NCBI GenBank assembly: GCA_028066245.1 | Contig: JALCBR010000059.1 | Location: 1 to 32,547, forward strand | DNA length: 32,547 bases | Direction of reading: 5' to 3' | Source of the DNA: Pirellulales bacterium | Lineage (GTDB): Bacteria > Planctomycetota > Planctomycetia > Pirellulales > S012-138 | In this document: piece by piece, positions 17,634 through 26,831 of the stretch | How positions within the stretch are numbered: position 1 is the stretch's first letter | Layout of the letters: each line of letters begins with the position of its first letter | Program-made: the position numbers and the translations under genes | The notes under the pieces: model-generated | Told to the model about the DNA's origin: nothing | Database searches by the model: none | What the model saw: the letters and a program-made list of their open reading frames with translations, nothing else

Positions 17634-18809
17634 ATGAAGATGCGAGCTCAATTGAGATTGGCGTTTCCAGTGAAATCCATTCTGTGTGTTGCCATCTTGT
17701 TGTTGGTTGGCCAGCCAACACTGGCTCAGCAATCTTCAGAAAATCAAACACGCGTCCAGGAGGTCGTTGCCGATTTTGAAGCGACCGTCACGAAAGCCGT
17801 TCAGGCTGATGGTGGTGGATGTGTGATGGTCGCCGTATTCAACGGGAACAAAGTTGTCTGGTCGAAGGGGTTTGGATTGGCTGATGTTGAAAAAAACATC
17901 CCAGCGACGGCCAATACGATTGGCCGCACCGGCTCCATTTCGAAGTCATTTACGGGTGTGTTGATCTGCCAACTCGCTGAACAAGGTGTTCTCTCCCTCG
18001 ATGATCCCGTGCAAAAGCACTTGCCTGAACTCAGCCAACTTGCCGGGATGCCGTCTGACTCACAGCCCATTACCTACCGGATGTTGGCCAGCCACACGGC
18101 CGGACTTATTCGCGAGCCAAGGTCGAGACAATCAATGGCAAGTGGTCCGATCCATTTGTGGGAAGAGAAAATCATCGAGTCGATCCCAAAGACCTCGTTC
18201 AAGACAAAACCCCTGACGGAATATTCGTATTCCAACATCGGTTATGGAATTCTAGGTCTGGCTGGTTCGCGAGCGGCAGACAAACCGTTCATGGCGTTGA
18301 TAGAAGCAAAGATTTTCGACCCGCTAAAAATGGAGAGTAGTACTTTTGTTGTCGAATCAGAAGAGATGAAAAAGCGGCTCGCCGTCGGTTATCTGCGCAA
18401 TCGCAGAACGGGCGAGCTTGATTCAACGGTACCCACACGAGAACACCTTGGCCGAGGATATAAAGTTCCCAACGGGGGAATCTATTCCACGGTTGGCGAC
18501 CTGGCCAAGTTTGCCGCAGCGATGATGGGCGAATCGGAGCCTGAACTGTTGTCCGCGAAAATGCGAGAACAAGCGCTTTCGCCTCAGCAGCCAGCCAGAG
18601 GCTATGGCTTAGGGTTCAGCATCATGTCTCAAAGGGACCGAGAGCACGTGGTCGGTCATGGTGGCTCGGTCTCCGGTTATCGTGCTGACTTGCGGTTTGA
18701 TCTGAAATCAAAATGGGGTGTGGCGACGTTGAGGACAACACAATATAGCCCGCCCGTACAAAGGTTGCTCCGCAACCTGATCAGCGCCGGCAAACAGTCC
18801 GGCCAGTAG
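17634..18809 (+). CDS. Exported serine hydrolase, beta-lactamase class C/D-Ala-D-Ala-peptidase-like
   Basis: A 391-residue secreted protein of the serine beta-lactamase-like superfamily (class C / EstB / DD-peptidase-like), which forms an acyl-serine intermediate. Catalytic motifs are present in order: Ser101-Ile-Ser-Lys104 (SxxK), Tyr199-Ser-Asn201 (YxN) and His342-Gly-Gly (in place of the KTG triad). The HxG third motif suggests an esterase or peptidase more than a true beta-lactamase. The ATG at 17634 is chosen because it precedes a signal peptide (KSILCVAILLLVGQPTLAQ) by a short basic region; an upstream in-frame ATG at 17562 would add 24 residues that do not look signal-like. It follows the glycosyltransferases on the same strand, but after a 213-base gap with a candidate terminator, so it is probably its own unit. 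Confidence 0.9.
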   Translation: MKMRAQLRLAFPVKSILCVAILLLVGQPTLAQQSSENQTRVQEVVADFEATVTKAVQADGGGCVMVAVFNGNKVVWSKGFGLADVEKNIPATANTIGRTGSISKSFTGVLICQLAEQGVLSLDDPVQKHLPELSQLAGMPSDSQPITYRMLASHTAGLIREPRSRQSMASGPIHLWEEKIIESIPKTSFKTKPLTEYSYSNIGYGILGLAGSRAADKPFMALIEAKIFDPLKMESSTFVVESEEMKKRLAVGYLRNRRTGELDSTVPTREHLGRGYKVPNGGIYSTVGDLAKFAAAMMGESEPELLSAKMREQALSPQQPARGYGLGFSIMSQRDREHVVGHGGSVSGYRADLRFDLKSKWGVATLRTTQYSPPVQRLLRNLISAGKQSGQ

Positions 18810-18823
18810 TGCGTAGAAGACTG

Positions 18824-18846
18824 CGCTGCCGTTGTAACTGGCAGCG
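18824..18846. terminator. Stem-loop after the serine hydrolase gene
   Basis: CGCTGCC (18824-18830) pairs with GGCAGCG (18840-18846), a 7-base stem with a 9-base loop, located 14 bases past the stop codon. It lacks a T-run. It may act with the second hairpin at 18863-18884 between the two convergent genes. Confidence 0.35.
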
Positions 18847-18862
18847 GAGTGAGCAGGCTCTC

Positions 18863-18884
18863 GAAAACGCTGTCGTGGCGTTTC
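18863..18884. repeat. Small palindromic hairpin, copy 1, between convergent genes
   Basis: AAACGC (18865-18870) pairs with GCGTTT (18878-18883) around a 7-base loop. On the minus strand the stem is followed by TTTTC, fitting a weak intrinsic terminator for a minus-strand transcript. Its minus-strand sequence shares AACGCCACGAC and a following CGTTT with the hairpin at 22935-22952. It lies 36 bases past the secA stop on that gene's strand. Confidence 0.4.
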
Positions 18885-18919
18885 AATTTGAACCAAGACG
18901 TTAGGGCTTCACGGCGGTG

Positions 18920-21900
18920 CTAAGCACTCTTTGCGGCTCGTCCGCAGCATTGCTTGTACTTTTTGCCACTGCCGCAGGGACAAGGGTCATTGCGACCGAC
19001 CTTTGTGCCCATGTTGCGGATGGGCTCGGGCTTGCGGTCTGAGGTGCCGCTACCGTCGATGGCCGCTTGTTGTTGCTGTGCGATCTCGCTGGTCGACGCA
19101 GCCTGATCATGGCGGGCTTCTCCGCCGGACCACGTTTGGCTGACAAAGTCGTCATCAATTCGTTCCATGCGGAAGATCAAATCGGTGACTTGCTCGCCAA
19201 TGGAATTCCACATCAGCTCGAATTGGCGCATCCCTTCGCGCTTATACTCGACCTTGGGATCCACTTGACCCAGCCCTCGCAAGCCCACGCTGGAGCGAAG
19301 ATAGTCCATCGCCAGCAAGTGCTCTTTCCAGGCATTGTCCAACACTTCCAGCACGAGCCGCCGCTCCATACCGCGGATTTCCGGACGATAGCGATCCTCG
19401 ACAGCGGCGATAACTCGAGCGGAAAGTTCTTCGCCATCTAACGCGGCCAAGTCATCCGTTGAGGCCGTGGAACCGGTGTGCTCCTCCAACCAATGGGAAA
19501 GCGAAGCCAAGTCGCCATTTCCTGACGTTTGTCCGTTGGACCTGCCGTTTCCGTTGAGTGCCCGGCTAACCCGCTGCTGTGCATCGGCAATGGCATCTTC
19601 GGTTCGCTTTTGGTTTTCCCGGCTGCTGTCCAACAGGATTTCGACGATATCATCCCGCTGCTTGCTCTTGGTGACTTCCGCAAGATCGACATCAAACCGC
19701 TGCTTGGCCCAATCAAGCATTCCCTCTCGGTCGTATCGCTTCTGGCCGGATTCATCCCGCTGCATGAAGTGCGCGACGCCAGCCATGACCGGATATTCGG
19801 CTTCTTTCTCGCCGTAGGCATCCGTGGCCCTATCAAAAATCAGGTTCTTAAATTCTGTCGGCTCCAGGTCTTTGACGTCTTCCAGCGCGATGTCCAAGTT
19901 AAACTTATAGCTCAGCCAAGAAAGAGCCGTACGAACGCCGAAATCGCGGTCGAGATACTTCGCACCTTCAGAACAGTCAGTCTTCTCGATGGCCGCCGCC
20001 ACCATCTCGTACAGTTCGTCTTCCAGGCTATCCCGGCCAACTTTCTTGAGATCCCGGTCGCGGAGGCTGAGTGACCAACGCGAGTTGGCAAACGTGGCCA
20101 TCGCTTGCCAGTTCCATTCGTTGGGGTCTTCCGCTTCAGGAAGGTTCTCATCTGCCGCATCGCGGATTTGCGCTTCGGCCAAACGTTGGGCTTCGTCCTT
20201 GGCTTGGCGGTCAGCGGTGGCGAAATCCGTGTCCCGGAAATCGCTGGGCTGCAATCCGTCCACCCGCAATTGCGACTCCATCCATTTGGCGAACGTGGCC
20301 GGGCCGTAATCCGGGCTCAAGAACTCATCCAAGTGAGTGTCAATTTGTCCGCGAATCATATCGAGGATTAACGTCTTGCAATTGACGCCGTTGAGAATCC
20401 GCTGACGGTAGCTGTAGACGCGTTTTCGCTGCTCGTCCATGACCTCGTCATATTCCAGCAGGTTTTTGCGGATATCAAAGTTCTTTTCCTCAACGCGTTT
20501 TTGGGCGCCCTCAATTCGGCGACTTACCATCCGGCTCTCGATGGCCTCACCTTCCTTCATGCCCAAGCGGGTGAGCAAACCTTTGACCCAGTCGCCGGCA
20601 AAGATCCGCATCAAGTCATCTTCCAATGAAAGGAAGAACCTGCTGCTGCCGGGATCGCCTTGACGTCCGGAGCGACCGCGTAATTGGTTGTCAATCCGGC
20701 GGGCTTCATGCCGCTCCGTCCCAATAATGTGCAATCCACCCAGACCGAGGACCTCCGCGCCTTCAGCCTGCATGTTCTCGCGCTTTTCGATCTCCGTGAC
20801 GAGTGAATCCCATTCTTCACGGGGAACGTCCAGCCGGGTGGGGTACTTCTCCTGCAATTGAGCCCAGGCCATGGTTTCTGGGTTGCCGCCCAGTACGATA
20901 TCTGTCCCGCGGCCGGCCATGTTGGTGGCGATGGTCACGGCAGCTTTGCGCCCGGCTTGGGAGACGATCTCGGCTTCGCGCTTATGATGCTTGGCGTTAA
21001 GCACCTCGTGTTTGACGCCGCGACGGTTGAGGAGATCAGAGAGTCGCTCGCTCTTCTCGATGGAGACCGTGCCGACCAGGATTGGCCTGCCGCGCCGCTC
21101 GCTGCTGATGAGCTCATCTTTGGAGATCGTTTTCGGCTTGCGTTCGCCTTGGGAGAGAAACTCAATCGCGTCATCGGTCTCGTTCTTGATTTCGCCAAAG
21201 AGTTCTTCCTTGTCACCGGTGACTTGCAGCACGTCCCATTTGTGAATCCGCTCGATCTCATCAGCCAATGCGTTGAACTTCTCCTTTTCCGTCAGGTAGA
21301 TGACGTCCGCAAAGTTCTTCCGCTGCAGCCCGCGGTTGGTGGGAATAGCAATGACATCCAACTGATAGATCTTCCAAAACTCGTTGGCTTCCGTCATGGC
21401 GGTGCCGGTCATGCCAGCCAGCTTGTTGTAGAGCTTGAAGAAGTTCTGCAACGTGATGGTTGCCAGGGTTTGGTTTTCTTCCTTGATCTTGACGCCTTCC
21501 TTGGCTTCCACGGCCTGATGAAGACCGTCAGACCAATGCCGGCCGGGCATGAGGCGACCAGTGAACTCATCCACGATCACGATTTCGTTATTCTGCACGA
21601 CGTAGCGCACGTCGCGCTTGTACAGATGGTGAGCCTTGAGTGAGTTGTCGATCAGATGCGGCCATTCCATGTTGCCGGCGGTATAGAAGCTTTCCACGCC
21701 GGCCAACTTTTCCGCCTCGCGAACTCCCTCATCAGTGAGATGGCAGGTGTGTTCTTTCTCCTTGATCTCAAAATGAACGCCTTTTTTCAGGCTGCGGGCG
21801 ACCCGGTCCGCCTTTTGATATTTGGTAATGTCGTCGTGTGCCGGTCCGGAAATGATCAGCGGAGTTCGGGCTTCATCGATCAGGATGTTGTCAACTTCGT

Positions 21901-22609
21901 CAATGATGGCGAAATTTCGCCGCTGTACCTGTTGAAACCGCTTGGCAAAACGATCGTCGCCCATCGCGGCGGGTTTCATATTGTCCCGCAGATAATCAAA
22001 GCCGAACTCGTTGTTCGTGCCGTATGTGATATCGCACTGATAGGCTTGCTGGCGTTCGTCCGCCGGCATGTCTGAATAGATAGCCGCTACGGTCAGCCCC
22101 AACCCCATGTACAGCGGACCCATCCATTCCATATCACGCCGGGCGAGATAGTCATTGACCGTGATGACGTGAACGCCTTTACCTTCTAGCGCGTTCAAGT
22201 AGGCGGGCAGCGTGGCGACGAGCGTCTTGCCTTCACCGGTGACCATCTCTGCGATGGCGCGAGAGTGCAGCACCATGCCCCCAATCAATTGCACGTCGTA
22301 GTGCCGCATGCTGAGATAACGGCGGCCAGCTTCCCGCACTGCCGCAAACGCTTCCACCAGCACGTCATCCAAGGTCTCGCCACGGCTCAATCGCTCACGA
22401 AACGTATCCGTCAGCCCACGGAGTTCATCATCGGTGAGTGCCATCATCTTGGGCTCAAGGGCTGCGATGGCGTCAACATTCGGCTGTAACTTCTTGATAT
22501 AGCGATCGTTCGACGATCCAAAGATCGACGTGATCATCCGCGAAAAGAACCCGCCGATGCCTCCGAAGAAGGCGGCGAGGATGTCATTAAGTCTTGAGAG
22601 AAATTCCAT
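18920..22609 (-). CDS. secA: Preprotein translocase ATPase SecA
   Basis: The motor that drives unfolded precursors through SecYEG using ATP. At 1229 residues it is far longer than E. coli SecA (901). Walker A is VTGEGKT (about 123-129), the DEAD-type Walker B region [14 protein letters not shown] lies at 237-250, TGTAM at 401-405, MAGRGTD at 564-570 and [13 protein letters not shown] at 642-654. An extra block of about 48 residues (about 458-506) is inserted just before the conserved [15 protein letters not shown]. The scaffold/wing region is also enlarged, including a Gly/Asn/Ser-rich linker ([14 protein letters not shown]). The C-terminus is a complete zinc SEC-C motif, [14 protein letters not shown] (C-x-C-x8-C-C), used for SecB or phospholipid contact in the family. 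It starts 98 bases downstream of a good promoter and appears monocistronic. Confidence 0.97.
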   Translation of the reverse strand: MEFLSRLNDILAAFFGGIGGFFSRMITSIFGSSNDRYIKKLQPNVDAIAALEPKMMALTDDELRGLTDTFRERLSRGETLDDVLVEAFAAVREAGRRYLSMRHYDVQLIGGMVLHSRAIAEMVTGEGKTLVATLPAYLNALEGKGVHVITVNDYLARRDMEWMGPLYMGLGLTVAAIYSDMPADERQQAYQCDITYGTNNEFGFDYLRDNMKPAAMGDDRFAKRFQQVQRRNFAIIDEVDNILIDEARTPLIISGPAHDDITKYQKADRVARSLKKGVHFEIKEKEHTCHLTDEGVREAEKLAGVESFYTAGNMEWPHLIDNSLKAHHLYKRDVRYVVQNNEIVIVDEFTGRLMPGRHWSDGLHQAVEAKEGVKIKEENQTLATITLQNFFKLYNKLAGMTGTAMTEANEFWKIYQLDVIAIPTNRGLQRKNFADVIYLTEKEKFNALADEIERIHKWDVLQVTGDKEELFGEIKNETDDAIEFLSQGERKPKTISKDELISSERRGRPILVGTVSIEKSERLSDLLNRRGVKHEVLNAKHHKREAEIVSQAGRKAAVTIATNMAGRGTDIVLGGNPETMAWAQLQEKYPTRLDVPREEWDSLVTEIEKRENMQAEGAEVLGLGGLHIIGTERHEARRIDNQLRGRSGRQGDPGSSRFFLSLEDDLMRIFAGDWVKGLLTRLGMKEGEAIESRMVSRRIEGAQKRVEEKNFDIRKNLLEYDEVMDEQRKRVYSYRQRILNGVNCKTLILDMIRGQIDTHLDEFLSPDYGPATFAKWMESQLRVDGLQPSDFRDTDFATADRQAKDEAQRLAEAQIRDAADENLPEAEDPNEWNWQAMATFANSRWSLSLRDRDLKKVGRDSLEDELYEMVAAAIEKTDCSEGAKYLDRDFGVRTALSWLSYKFNLDIALEDVKDLEPTEFKNLIFDRATDAYGEKEAEYPVMAGVAHFMQRDESGQKRYDREGMLDWAKQRFDVDLAEVTKSKQRDDIVEILLDSSRENQKRTEDAIADAQQRVSRALNGNGRSNGQTSGNGDLASLSHWLEEHTGSTASTDDLAALDGEELSARVIAAVEDRYRPEIRGMERRLVLEVLDNAWKEHLLAMDYLRSSVGLRGLGQVDPKVEYKREGMRQFELMWNSIGEQVTDLIFRMERIDDDFVSQTWSGGEARHDQAASTSEIAQQQQAAIDGSGTSDRKPEPIRNMGTKVGRNDPCPCGSGKKYKQCCGRAAKSA

Positions 22610-22643
22610 GATGAGCCCGCCCTAATGAGCTGGTCGGTGAGCT

Positions 22644-22668
22644 GAAAAGCCGCTCCGCCTGAGCGGGC
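22644..22668 (-). promoter_or_regulatory. secA: Terminator-like hairpin in the secA leader
   Basis: Read on the minus strand, CCGCTC pairs with GAGCGG around a 5-base loop (22650-22666) and is followed by CTTTTC. It lies between the predicted secA promoter and the ATG, about 40 bases upstream of the start codon, where a simple terminator would block expression. It could be an attenuator or a fold over the start region. The structure is seen; its role is inference. Confidence 0.4.
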
Positions 22669-22708
22669 GCAAATCCGAAGGAAATTGCGCAACCTACAGA
22701 AGCGACTC

Positions 22709-22737
22709 AGTTTATTGCGCTAACGAGAAAGGGTCAA
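22709..22737 (-). promoter_or_regulatory. secA: Candidate sigma70 promoter of secA
   Basis: On the minus strand TTGACC (22732-22737), a 17-base spacer and TAAACT (22709-22714) match the consensus at five and four of six positions. The predicted start near 22702 gives a leader of about 93 bases. Confidence 0.5.
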
Positions 22738-22934
22738 CGCACTCCACAGCGACGCGCTGATGCAAACACCTGCTACTCGGGATTTGTGTCATTCCCGGTC
22801 ATTTCAACAGCCAGCAACTTGCTGAAGATCAACCAGTTGTGTGAATCCCCGGAATGGAATTCCAGATCGATCGTCACGCAAAGGGACGATTGGTCGGCGT
22901 GCAAGAATTACCTCTCACGCTCAGCTGAGGCCGG

Positions 22935-22952
22935 AACGCCACGACGGGCGTT
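22935..22952. repeat. Small palindromic hairpin, copy 2
   Basis: AACGCC (22935-22940) pairs with GGCGTT (22947-22952) around a 6-base loop. It lies 10 bases past the stop codon of the small exported gene that ends at 22963. It shares the 11-base string AACGCCACGAC plus a following CGTTT with the minus-strand reading of 18863-18884. It may be a REP-like palindrome that stabilises or ends transcripts. Confidence 0.4.
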
Positions 22953-22962
22953 TCAACAGGCG

Positions 22963-23412
22963 TTAGCCGCATTCAGCGCCAGAACCATAGAGGGCGGTTG
23001 GGGCTGGTAAAGTCGCATCGAGCCAGCCGGCATTGATGAAAGTTGCCGGTTCCGCCTGAATCGCCAGCAGGAAGCGAGACGATTCGGCGGCATCATGCCA
23101 GAATGCTAGGTCCCAGCGAGATTGGACGCCGTCAGCCGAGGCAGTGAATCGCCCGAATTGGCTGGCAAGCGCGTTCAGAATGCTACTGTCCGCACGCTTT
23201 GACACCGGCAAAGACCGCCGTCGCAGGCGTTTGGTCACCAGTTCGCTATCACCAGGGGGACCATGCTCATGAGCGGCTGCGTCCCAGGCGATGGGGCCGG
23301 TCAGCTGCGCCTGAAGTCCCGCATAGGCCAGCACTTCAGCACTCCACAGCCCACTGCCCAACAAACCGAGCAAGGCGGCCGCGCCCAAGGGTTGTCTGAT
23401 GAGAACCAGCAT
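22963..23412 (-). CDS. Small exported protein of unknown function
   Basis: A 149-residue product I do not recognise. It begins with a hydrophobic signal or anchor (LGAAALLGLLGSGLWSAEVLAYA) after the short basic start MLVLIRQ. The rest is polar, with a basic stretch (TKRLRRRSLPVSKR) at about residues 59-72, and no cysteine pair or catalytic motif. The frame is open to 23526, but the longer N-terminus puts 38 polar residues in front of the signal, so ATG 23412 is preferred; a weak TATGTT -10 at 23442-23447 agrees. It is divergent from queA and upstream of secA on the same strand, but secA has its own promoter. A real gene is likely but not certain. Confidence 0.55.
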   Translation of the reverse strand: MLVLIRQPLGAAALLGLLGSGLWSAEVLAYAGLQAQLTGPIAWDAAAHEHGPPGDSELVTKRLRRRSLPVSKRADSSILNALASQFGRFTASADGVQSRWDLAFWHDAAESSRFLLAIQAEPATFINAGWLDATLPAPTALYGSGAECG

Positions 23413-23666
23413 GCGTACCAGGATGACGATGGATTGATCTGAACATAAAGAGGCGGCCGCTGAATTGTCGCACTCTTCTGTCCGAGGGCAATCCCACGGA
23501 AGTTTGCAGGCTTTCGCATCGCCCACAAACCTAAGGAATCCCCCTATCTTCTTCGCCCGAATCCACCGAAGATTTCATTCTTATCTTCGATTTGGCCGAT
23601 TTGGTTCCTTCCGTCCCGGTGGACCGGTCCTTGCCAGGTTTCGGCGGCCTGCCGCTAGCTATCGCT

Positions 23667-24716
23667 ATGTCGCTTTCAGACTACGACTTCAACCTACCTG
23701 AGGAGTTGATCGCTCAGCAGCCGCTTCCGCACCGAGCGGATTCCCGCATGCTGGTCGCCAACCGAGCACGCAGAACTTGCGAGCATGCTCATACTCGAGA
23801 TCTGCCCTCCAAGCTGCGAAGTGGCGACTGCTTGGTCCTCAATGATAGCCGTGTGGTGCCGGCGCGGCTGGTTGGGAGTCGCGAAAAGACCGGAGGCGCA
23901 TGGGAAGGCTTGTTCTTGCATGCGCAGCCTGATGGTGATTGGGTGTTGATCTGCAAGACTCGCGGGCGGCTGACCGTCGGCGAGACAATCCTCGTCAACG
24001 GACCGATGGGAGGTTCGCTCCGGCTTGCGTTGCTACACAAAGGCGAAAATGGCAAATGGATCGCCCGAGCGGAACAGCCTGGCGACTATTTGCCACTGTT
24101 AGAACAAGTGGGCCGGATTCCGCTTCCCCAATACATCCGGCGTGGCGAAATGACGCCTGAGGATATCGCCCGCTATCAAACGGTCTATGCGACACAGCCA
24201 GGTTCCGTCGCGGCACCCACAGCGGGTTTGCACCTGACGGAGCAAGTTCTGCGAAAGATCGTGGATCGCGGGGTGACAATTGCGCGAGTGACATTGCACG
24301 TTGGGCTGGGTACTTTCCGCCCGATTCAAGCTGAGAACCTTGAAGATCACGTCATGCACTCGGAGTGGTATTCGCTTACCGAAGAAAGCGCGGCTGCCAT
24401 TAACGCCACGCGGGCTGGTTCCGGACGAGTGATTGCGGTTGGCACCACATCCGTGAGGGTGCTGGAGTCAGTCGCGGCAAAATCTCCTGACGGCGAATTG
24501 CACGCCACCGAAGGTGAAACGAACCTGTTCATTCGGCCTGGTTTTGAGTTCAAGGTCATCGGCGGACTGCTCACCAACTTTCACCTGCCCTTTTCCACGC
24601 TGTTGGTCCTGGTGCGAACGTTCGGCGGCCATGAGCTGATCCGTCAGGCTTATCAACAAGCGATCAATGAGCGCTATCGTTTTTTCAGCTACGGCGACGC
24701 AATGCTGATTGAGTAA
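23667..24716 (+). CDS. queA: S-adenosylmethionine:tRNA ribosyltransferase-isomerase
   Basis: A 349-residue QueA, which transfers and isomerises the ribosyl part of S-adenosylmethionine onto 7-aminomethyl-7-deazaguanine at tRNA position 34, making epoxyqueuosine. Family blocks are clear: the N-terminal SDYDFNLPEELIAQQPLPHR, LRSGDCLVLNDSRVVPARL, the PLPQYIRR...YQTVYA segment, GSVAAPTAGLHLT, HVGLGTFRPI, GTTSVRVLES and FIRPGFEFKVIGGLLTNFHLP. Length matches E. coli QueA (356). I start at ATG 23667 because the family N-terminus follows it directly; the upstream in-frame ATG at 23592 adds an unrelated 25 residues. No other queuosine gene or preQ1 riboswitch is seen nearby. A Nudix-like gene and a cysteine desulfurase follow on the same strand. 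Confidence 0.96.
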   Translation: MSLSDYDFNLPEELIAQQPLPHRADSRMLVANRARRTCEHAHTRDLPSKLRSGDCLVLNDSRVVPARLVGSREKTGGAWEGLFLHAQPDGDWVLICKTRGRLTVGETILVNGPMGGSLRLALLHKGENGKWIARAEQPGDYLPLLEQVGRIPLPQYIRRGEMTPEDIARYQTVYATQPGSVAAPTAGLHLTEQVLRKIVDRGVTIARVTLHVGLGTFRPIQAENLEDHVMHSEWYSLTEESAAAINATRAGSGRVIAVGTTSVRVLESVAAKSPDGELHATEGETNLFIRPGFEFKVIGGLLTNFHLPFSTLLVLVRTFGGHELIRQAYQQAINERYRFFSYGDAMLIE

Positions 24717-24875
24717 GCCATTTTTGCGACTCCGCCGACGGATGACCGCCACAGCGAATCGCCACTGGCGCGACCGGAAACACTTTCCGGCAGCTTGTTC
24801 GCCACGTGGATTTCGCCGACAATCTTTGCAGGTGAAGCAGCCAGACCAGAAGCGACAAGATCATTCCAACTCGAC

Positions 24876-24879
24876 GGAG
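24876..24879 (+). promoter_or_regulatory. Ribosome binding site deciding a GTG start
   Basis: GGAG here is 9 bases before GTG 24889 but 15 bases before ATG 24895, which favours the GTG as start of the Nudix-like gene. Confidence 0.5.
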
Positions 24880-24888
24880 AAACGCATC

Positions 24889-25542
24889 GTGTCCATGGAT
24901 GAGCGAGTGATGGTGGTGCCCACGGATCTGTTTCGTGAGTTGGGGTATTTCCAGGGGTTCTGTCCGCATGTAGATCGGTACTTTGCAACGCTGACGGATC
25001 CGGCCAACACCAGTTATCGGCTCCGCCGCGAAGTGGAAGAAGATCCCAGCTTCAAGCAGTTGATCCCATACGTCATCTTCCAACACGTCCAAGACGGACA
25101 GCCAACCCTGTTTCAATACACACGCGGCTCCGGCCAGGGCGAAGGTCGCCTGCACAGCAAACGCAGTATTGGCATCGGCGGTCATATCTCCGCTGACGAC
25201 GCGGAGGGAACCAAGAGCGGTGGCGCGCCATACGATATCGGCCTGCAACGTGAATTAGACGAGGAAGTTTGCATTGAAACTCCGTTTACCGCGCGTTGCG
25301 TGGGGTTGATCAACGATGACGAAACGCCCGTGGGCCAAGTTCATCTGGGCGTGGTTTATCTCTATGATTGCCAGCAGCCTGACGTTTCGCCGCGCGAGAG
25401 CGAAATCATGGAAACCGGCTTCCGCCCCGTTGCGGAATTGCTCGATGGTCTGGAGCGTTTTGAGTCTTGGTCGCAAATCTGCCTGACGGCCCTCTTCGGC
25501 GAACAAGGCGCATTGACGGCTGAGGGAGTTGAGACGGGTTAG
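24889..25542 (+). CDS. Nudix/MutT-like phosphohydrolase
   Basis: A 217-residue cytoplasmic protein with a Nudix-type core. The catalytic helix RELDEEVCI at about residues 121-129 fits REUxEExGU except that glycine is replaced by cysteine. It is preceded by GIGGHIS, but between that and the helix lies an extra loop of about 20 residues rather than the usual short spacing. It resembles the predicted MutT-family phosphoesterases found in many bacteria (COG4112 type, from memory). The substrate is unknown. Start choice: GTG 24889 has GGAG nine bases upstream; ATG 24895, two codons later, has worse spacing. The longer frame from 24709 overlaps queA and looks untranslated. It sits 18 bases before the cysteine desulfurase, so the two are probably co-transcribed. 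Confidence 0.8.
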   Translation: MSMDERVMVVPTDLFRELGYFQGFCPHVDRYFATLTDPANTSYRLRREVEEDPSFKQLIPYVIFQHVQDGQPTLFQYTRGSGQGEGRLHSKRSIGIGGHISADDAEGTKSGGAPYDIGLQRELDEEVCIETPFTARCVGLINDDETPVGQVHLGVVYLYDCQQPDVSPRESEIMETGFRPVAELLDGLERFESWSQICLTALFGEQGALTAEGVETG

Positions 25543-25560
25543 CCGGTTTGATCGCAAATC

Positions 25561-26751
25561 ATGCAATCACCGATCTATCTGGATGCGCATGCCACCACGC
25601 CTGTTGATCCGCGCGTGGCGGAAGTGGTGTTGCGGATGATGACCGAAGATTTCGGCAACGCCGCGAGTGTGCAGCATGAGTTCGGAAATGTCGCACAACG
25701 GGCAGTGGAACAGTCACGCGAGTTGATTGCAGGCGCGATTGGCGCGAAGCCACGCGAGTTGGTCTTCACCAGTGGGGCGACGGAGAGCAACAACCTGGCC
25801 ATTCGCGGCTTGATCGAACGGGCGGATGACTCGCGCAAGAAGATCGTAGGACTGATCACTGAACACAAAGCTGTGCTTGATCCGCTTGCTCGCGCGGCAC
25901 GGCGCGGTTTTGAAGTCCAAACAGTGGGCATTCAAGGCGCGGATTGCCCGCGGCCAGGTGTTGTGGATCTCGACGAACTTCGCGCTGCGGTCACTGACGA
26001 GACCTTGCTGGTCTGCGCGATGTTGGCAAACAATGAGATCGGCGTAATTCAACCGATACAGGCGATTGCTGAGATCTGCCACCAACGGGGAGCGCTGTTG
26101 TTTTGTGACGCCGTTCAAGCGTTGGGAAAAATTCCGATCAACCTGGCGGACTTGGGGGTAGACCTCGCCAGCTTCAGCGCTCACAAACTGTACGGCCCCC
26201 AAGGCGTCGGAGCGCTCTTTGTCCGCCGAGGTGTGAGTCTGACCGCGCAGGTCGACGGTGGAGGACACGAGCGGGGTGCGCGCAGTGGGACGCTCAACGT
26301 GCCAGGCATCGCAGGCTTTGGCAAAGCCGTGGAAATCTGCCAGCAAGAAATGCCGATGGAATCCAAGCGGTTGAGTGTTCTCCGCGATCAATTGCTTGCG
26401 GGTTTGTGTGAACGTCTTCATGGCGTTTTTCTCAATGGGCCGCCGCTCGATGCCAAATGCGATGATGGCTCACTACTACGGCTGCCACACAACTTGAATT
26501 GTTCCTTTGCCGGCGTTGACGGAGACGCGTTGATGGCCGCCATTCGACCCTTGGCGGTCAGTTCCGGCAGTGCCTGCACGACGAGTGATCCACGGCCAAG
26601 CCATGTGATTTCCGCGCTTGGTCGAAACGATGAACTCACACGGGCCGGCTTGCGATTCGGTCTGGGGCGATTCAATACCAAAGCGGAAACTGAGCAGGCG
26701 ATTGAAATCGTCGCCAACGCCGTCACGCGCTTGCGAACAATGCGCGGCTAA
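25561..26751 (+). CDS. Cysteine desulfurase, NifS/IscS family
   Basis: A 396-residue pyridoxal-phosphate enzyme that takes sulfur from cysteine as an enzyme persulfide for iron-sulfur clusters or tRNA thiolation. Visible features: N-terminal IYLDAHATTPVDPRV, the TSGATESNN cofactor loop, His102 in EHKAV, DAVQALGK, the PLP-binding Lys209 in SFSAHKLYGPQG, RSGTLNVPGI and the active-site loop with Cys339 in SSGSACTTSDPRPSHV. That loop is the long type of IscS/NifS (group I). No iscU, iscA or nifU gene is adjacent, so its sulfur acceptor is not shown by context. It lies 18 bases after the Nudix-like gene. Assignment to IscS or NifS cannot be settled from the sequence alone. Confidence 0.94.
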   Translation: MQSPIYLDAHATTPVDPRVAEVVLRMMTEDFGNAASVQHEFGNVAQRAVEQSRELIAGAIGAKPRELVFTSGATESNNLAIRGLIERADDSRKKIVGLITEHKAVLDPLARAARRGFEVQTVGIQGADCPRPGVVDLDELRAAVTDETLLVCAMLANNEIGVIQPIQAIAEICHQRGALLFCDAVQALGKIPINLADLGVDLASFSAHKLYGPQGVGALFVRRGVSLTAQVDGGGHERGARSGTLNVPGIAGFGKAVEICQQEMPMESKRLSVLRDQLLAGLCERLHGVFLNGPPLDAKCDDGSLLRLPHNLNCSFAGVDGDALMAAIRPLAVSSGSACTTSDPRPSHVISALGRNDELTRAGLRFGLGRFNTKAETEQAIEIVANAVTRLRTMRG

Positions 26752-26762
26752 AGGTCATGGCC

Positions 26763-26779
26763 ACTCGCCCCGGGCGAGT
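26763..26779 (+). terminator. Hairpin after cysteine desulfurase
   Basis: A 17-base near-perfect palindrome, ACTCGCCCCGGGCGAGT, 11 bases after the stop codon. It can form a GC-rich stem of 6-7 pairs. No T-run follows, so intrinsic termination is possible but weakly supported. Confidence 0.4.
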
Positions 26780-26831
26780 CATGCGCACACAGAGTTCGCA
26801 GATTGGATTTGGACAGCACCTGACTTCAAGT

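Larger units (their letters stand above)
22610..22962. other. secA leader and upstream intergenic region
   Basis: On the minus strand this holds, in order of transcription, the end of the small exported gene with its hairpin (22935-22952), the secA promoter (22709-22737) and a hairpin plus T-run inside the leader (22644-22668). No upstream ATG open frame was seen in the leader, and no gene elsewhere in the gap. Confidence 0.5.

Noticed and set aside
20858-21643. Plus-strand frame of 261 codons inside secA
   Set aside because: It lies wholly antisense to conserved SecA motor sequence and has no family features.
23413-23666. Possible preQ1 riboswitch before queA
   Set aside because: I could not find the small pseudoknot pattern of a preQ1 aptamer; the region shows only a short GGACCGGTCC palindrome.
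24709-24888. Longer N-terminus for the Nudix-like gene
   Set aside because: It overlaps the end of queA, is highly basic and low in structure, and a good ribosome site precedes GTG 24889.
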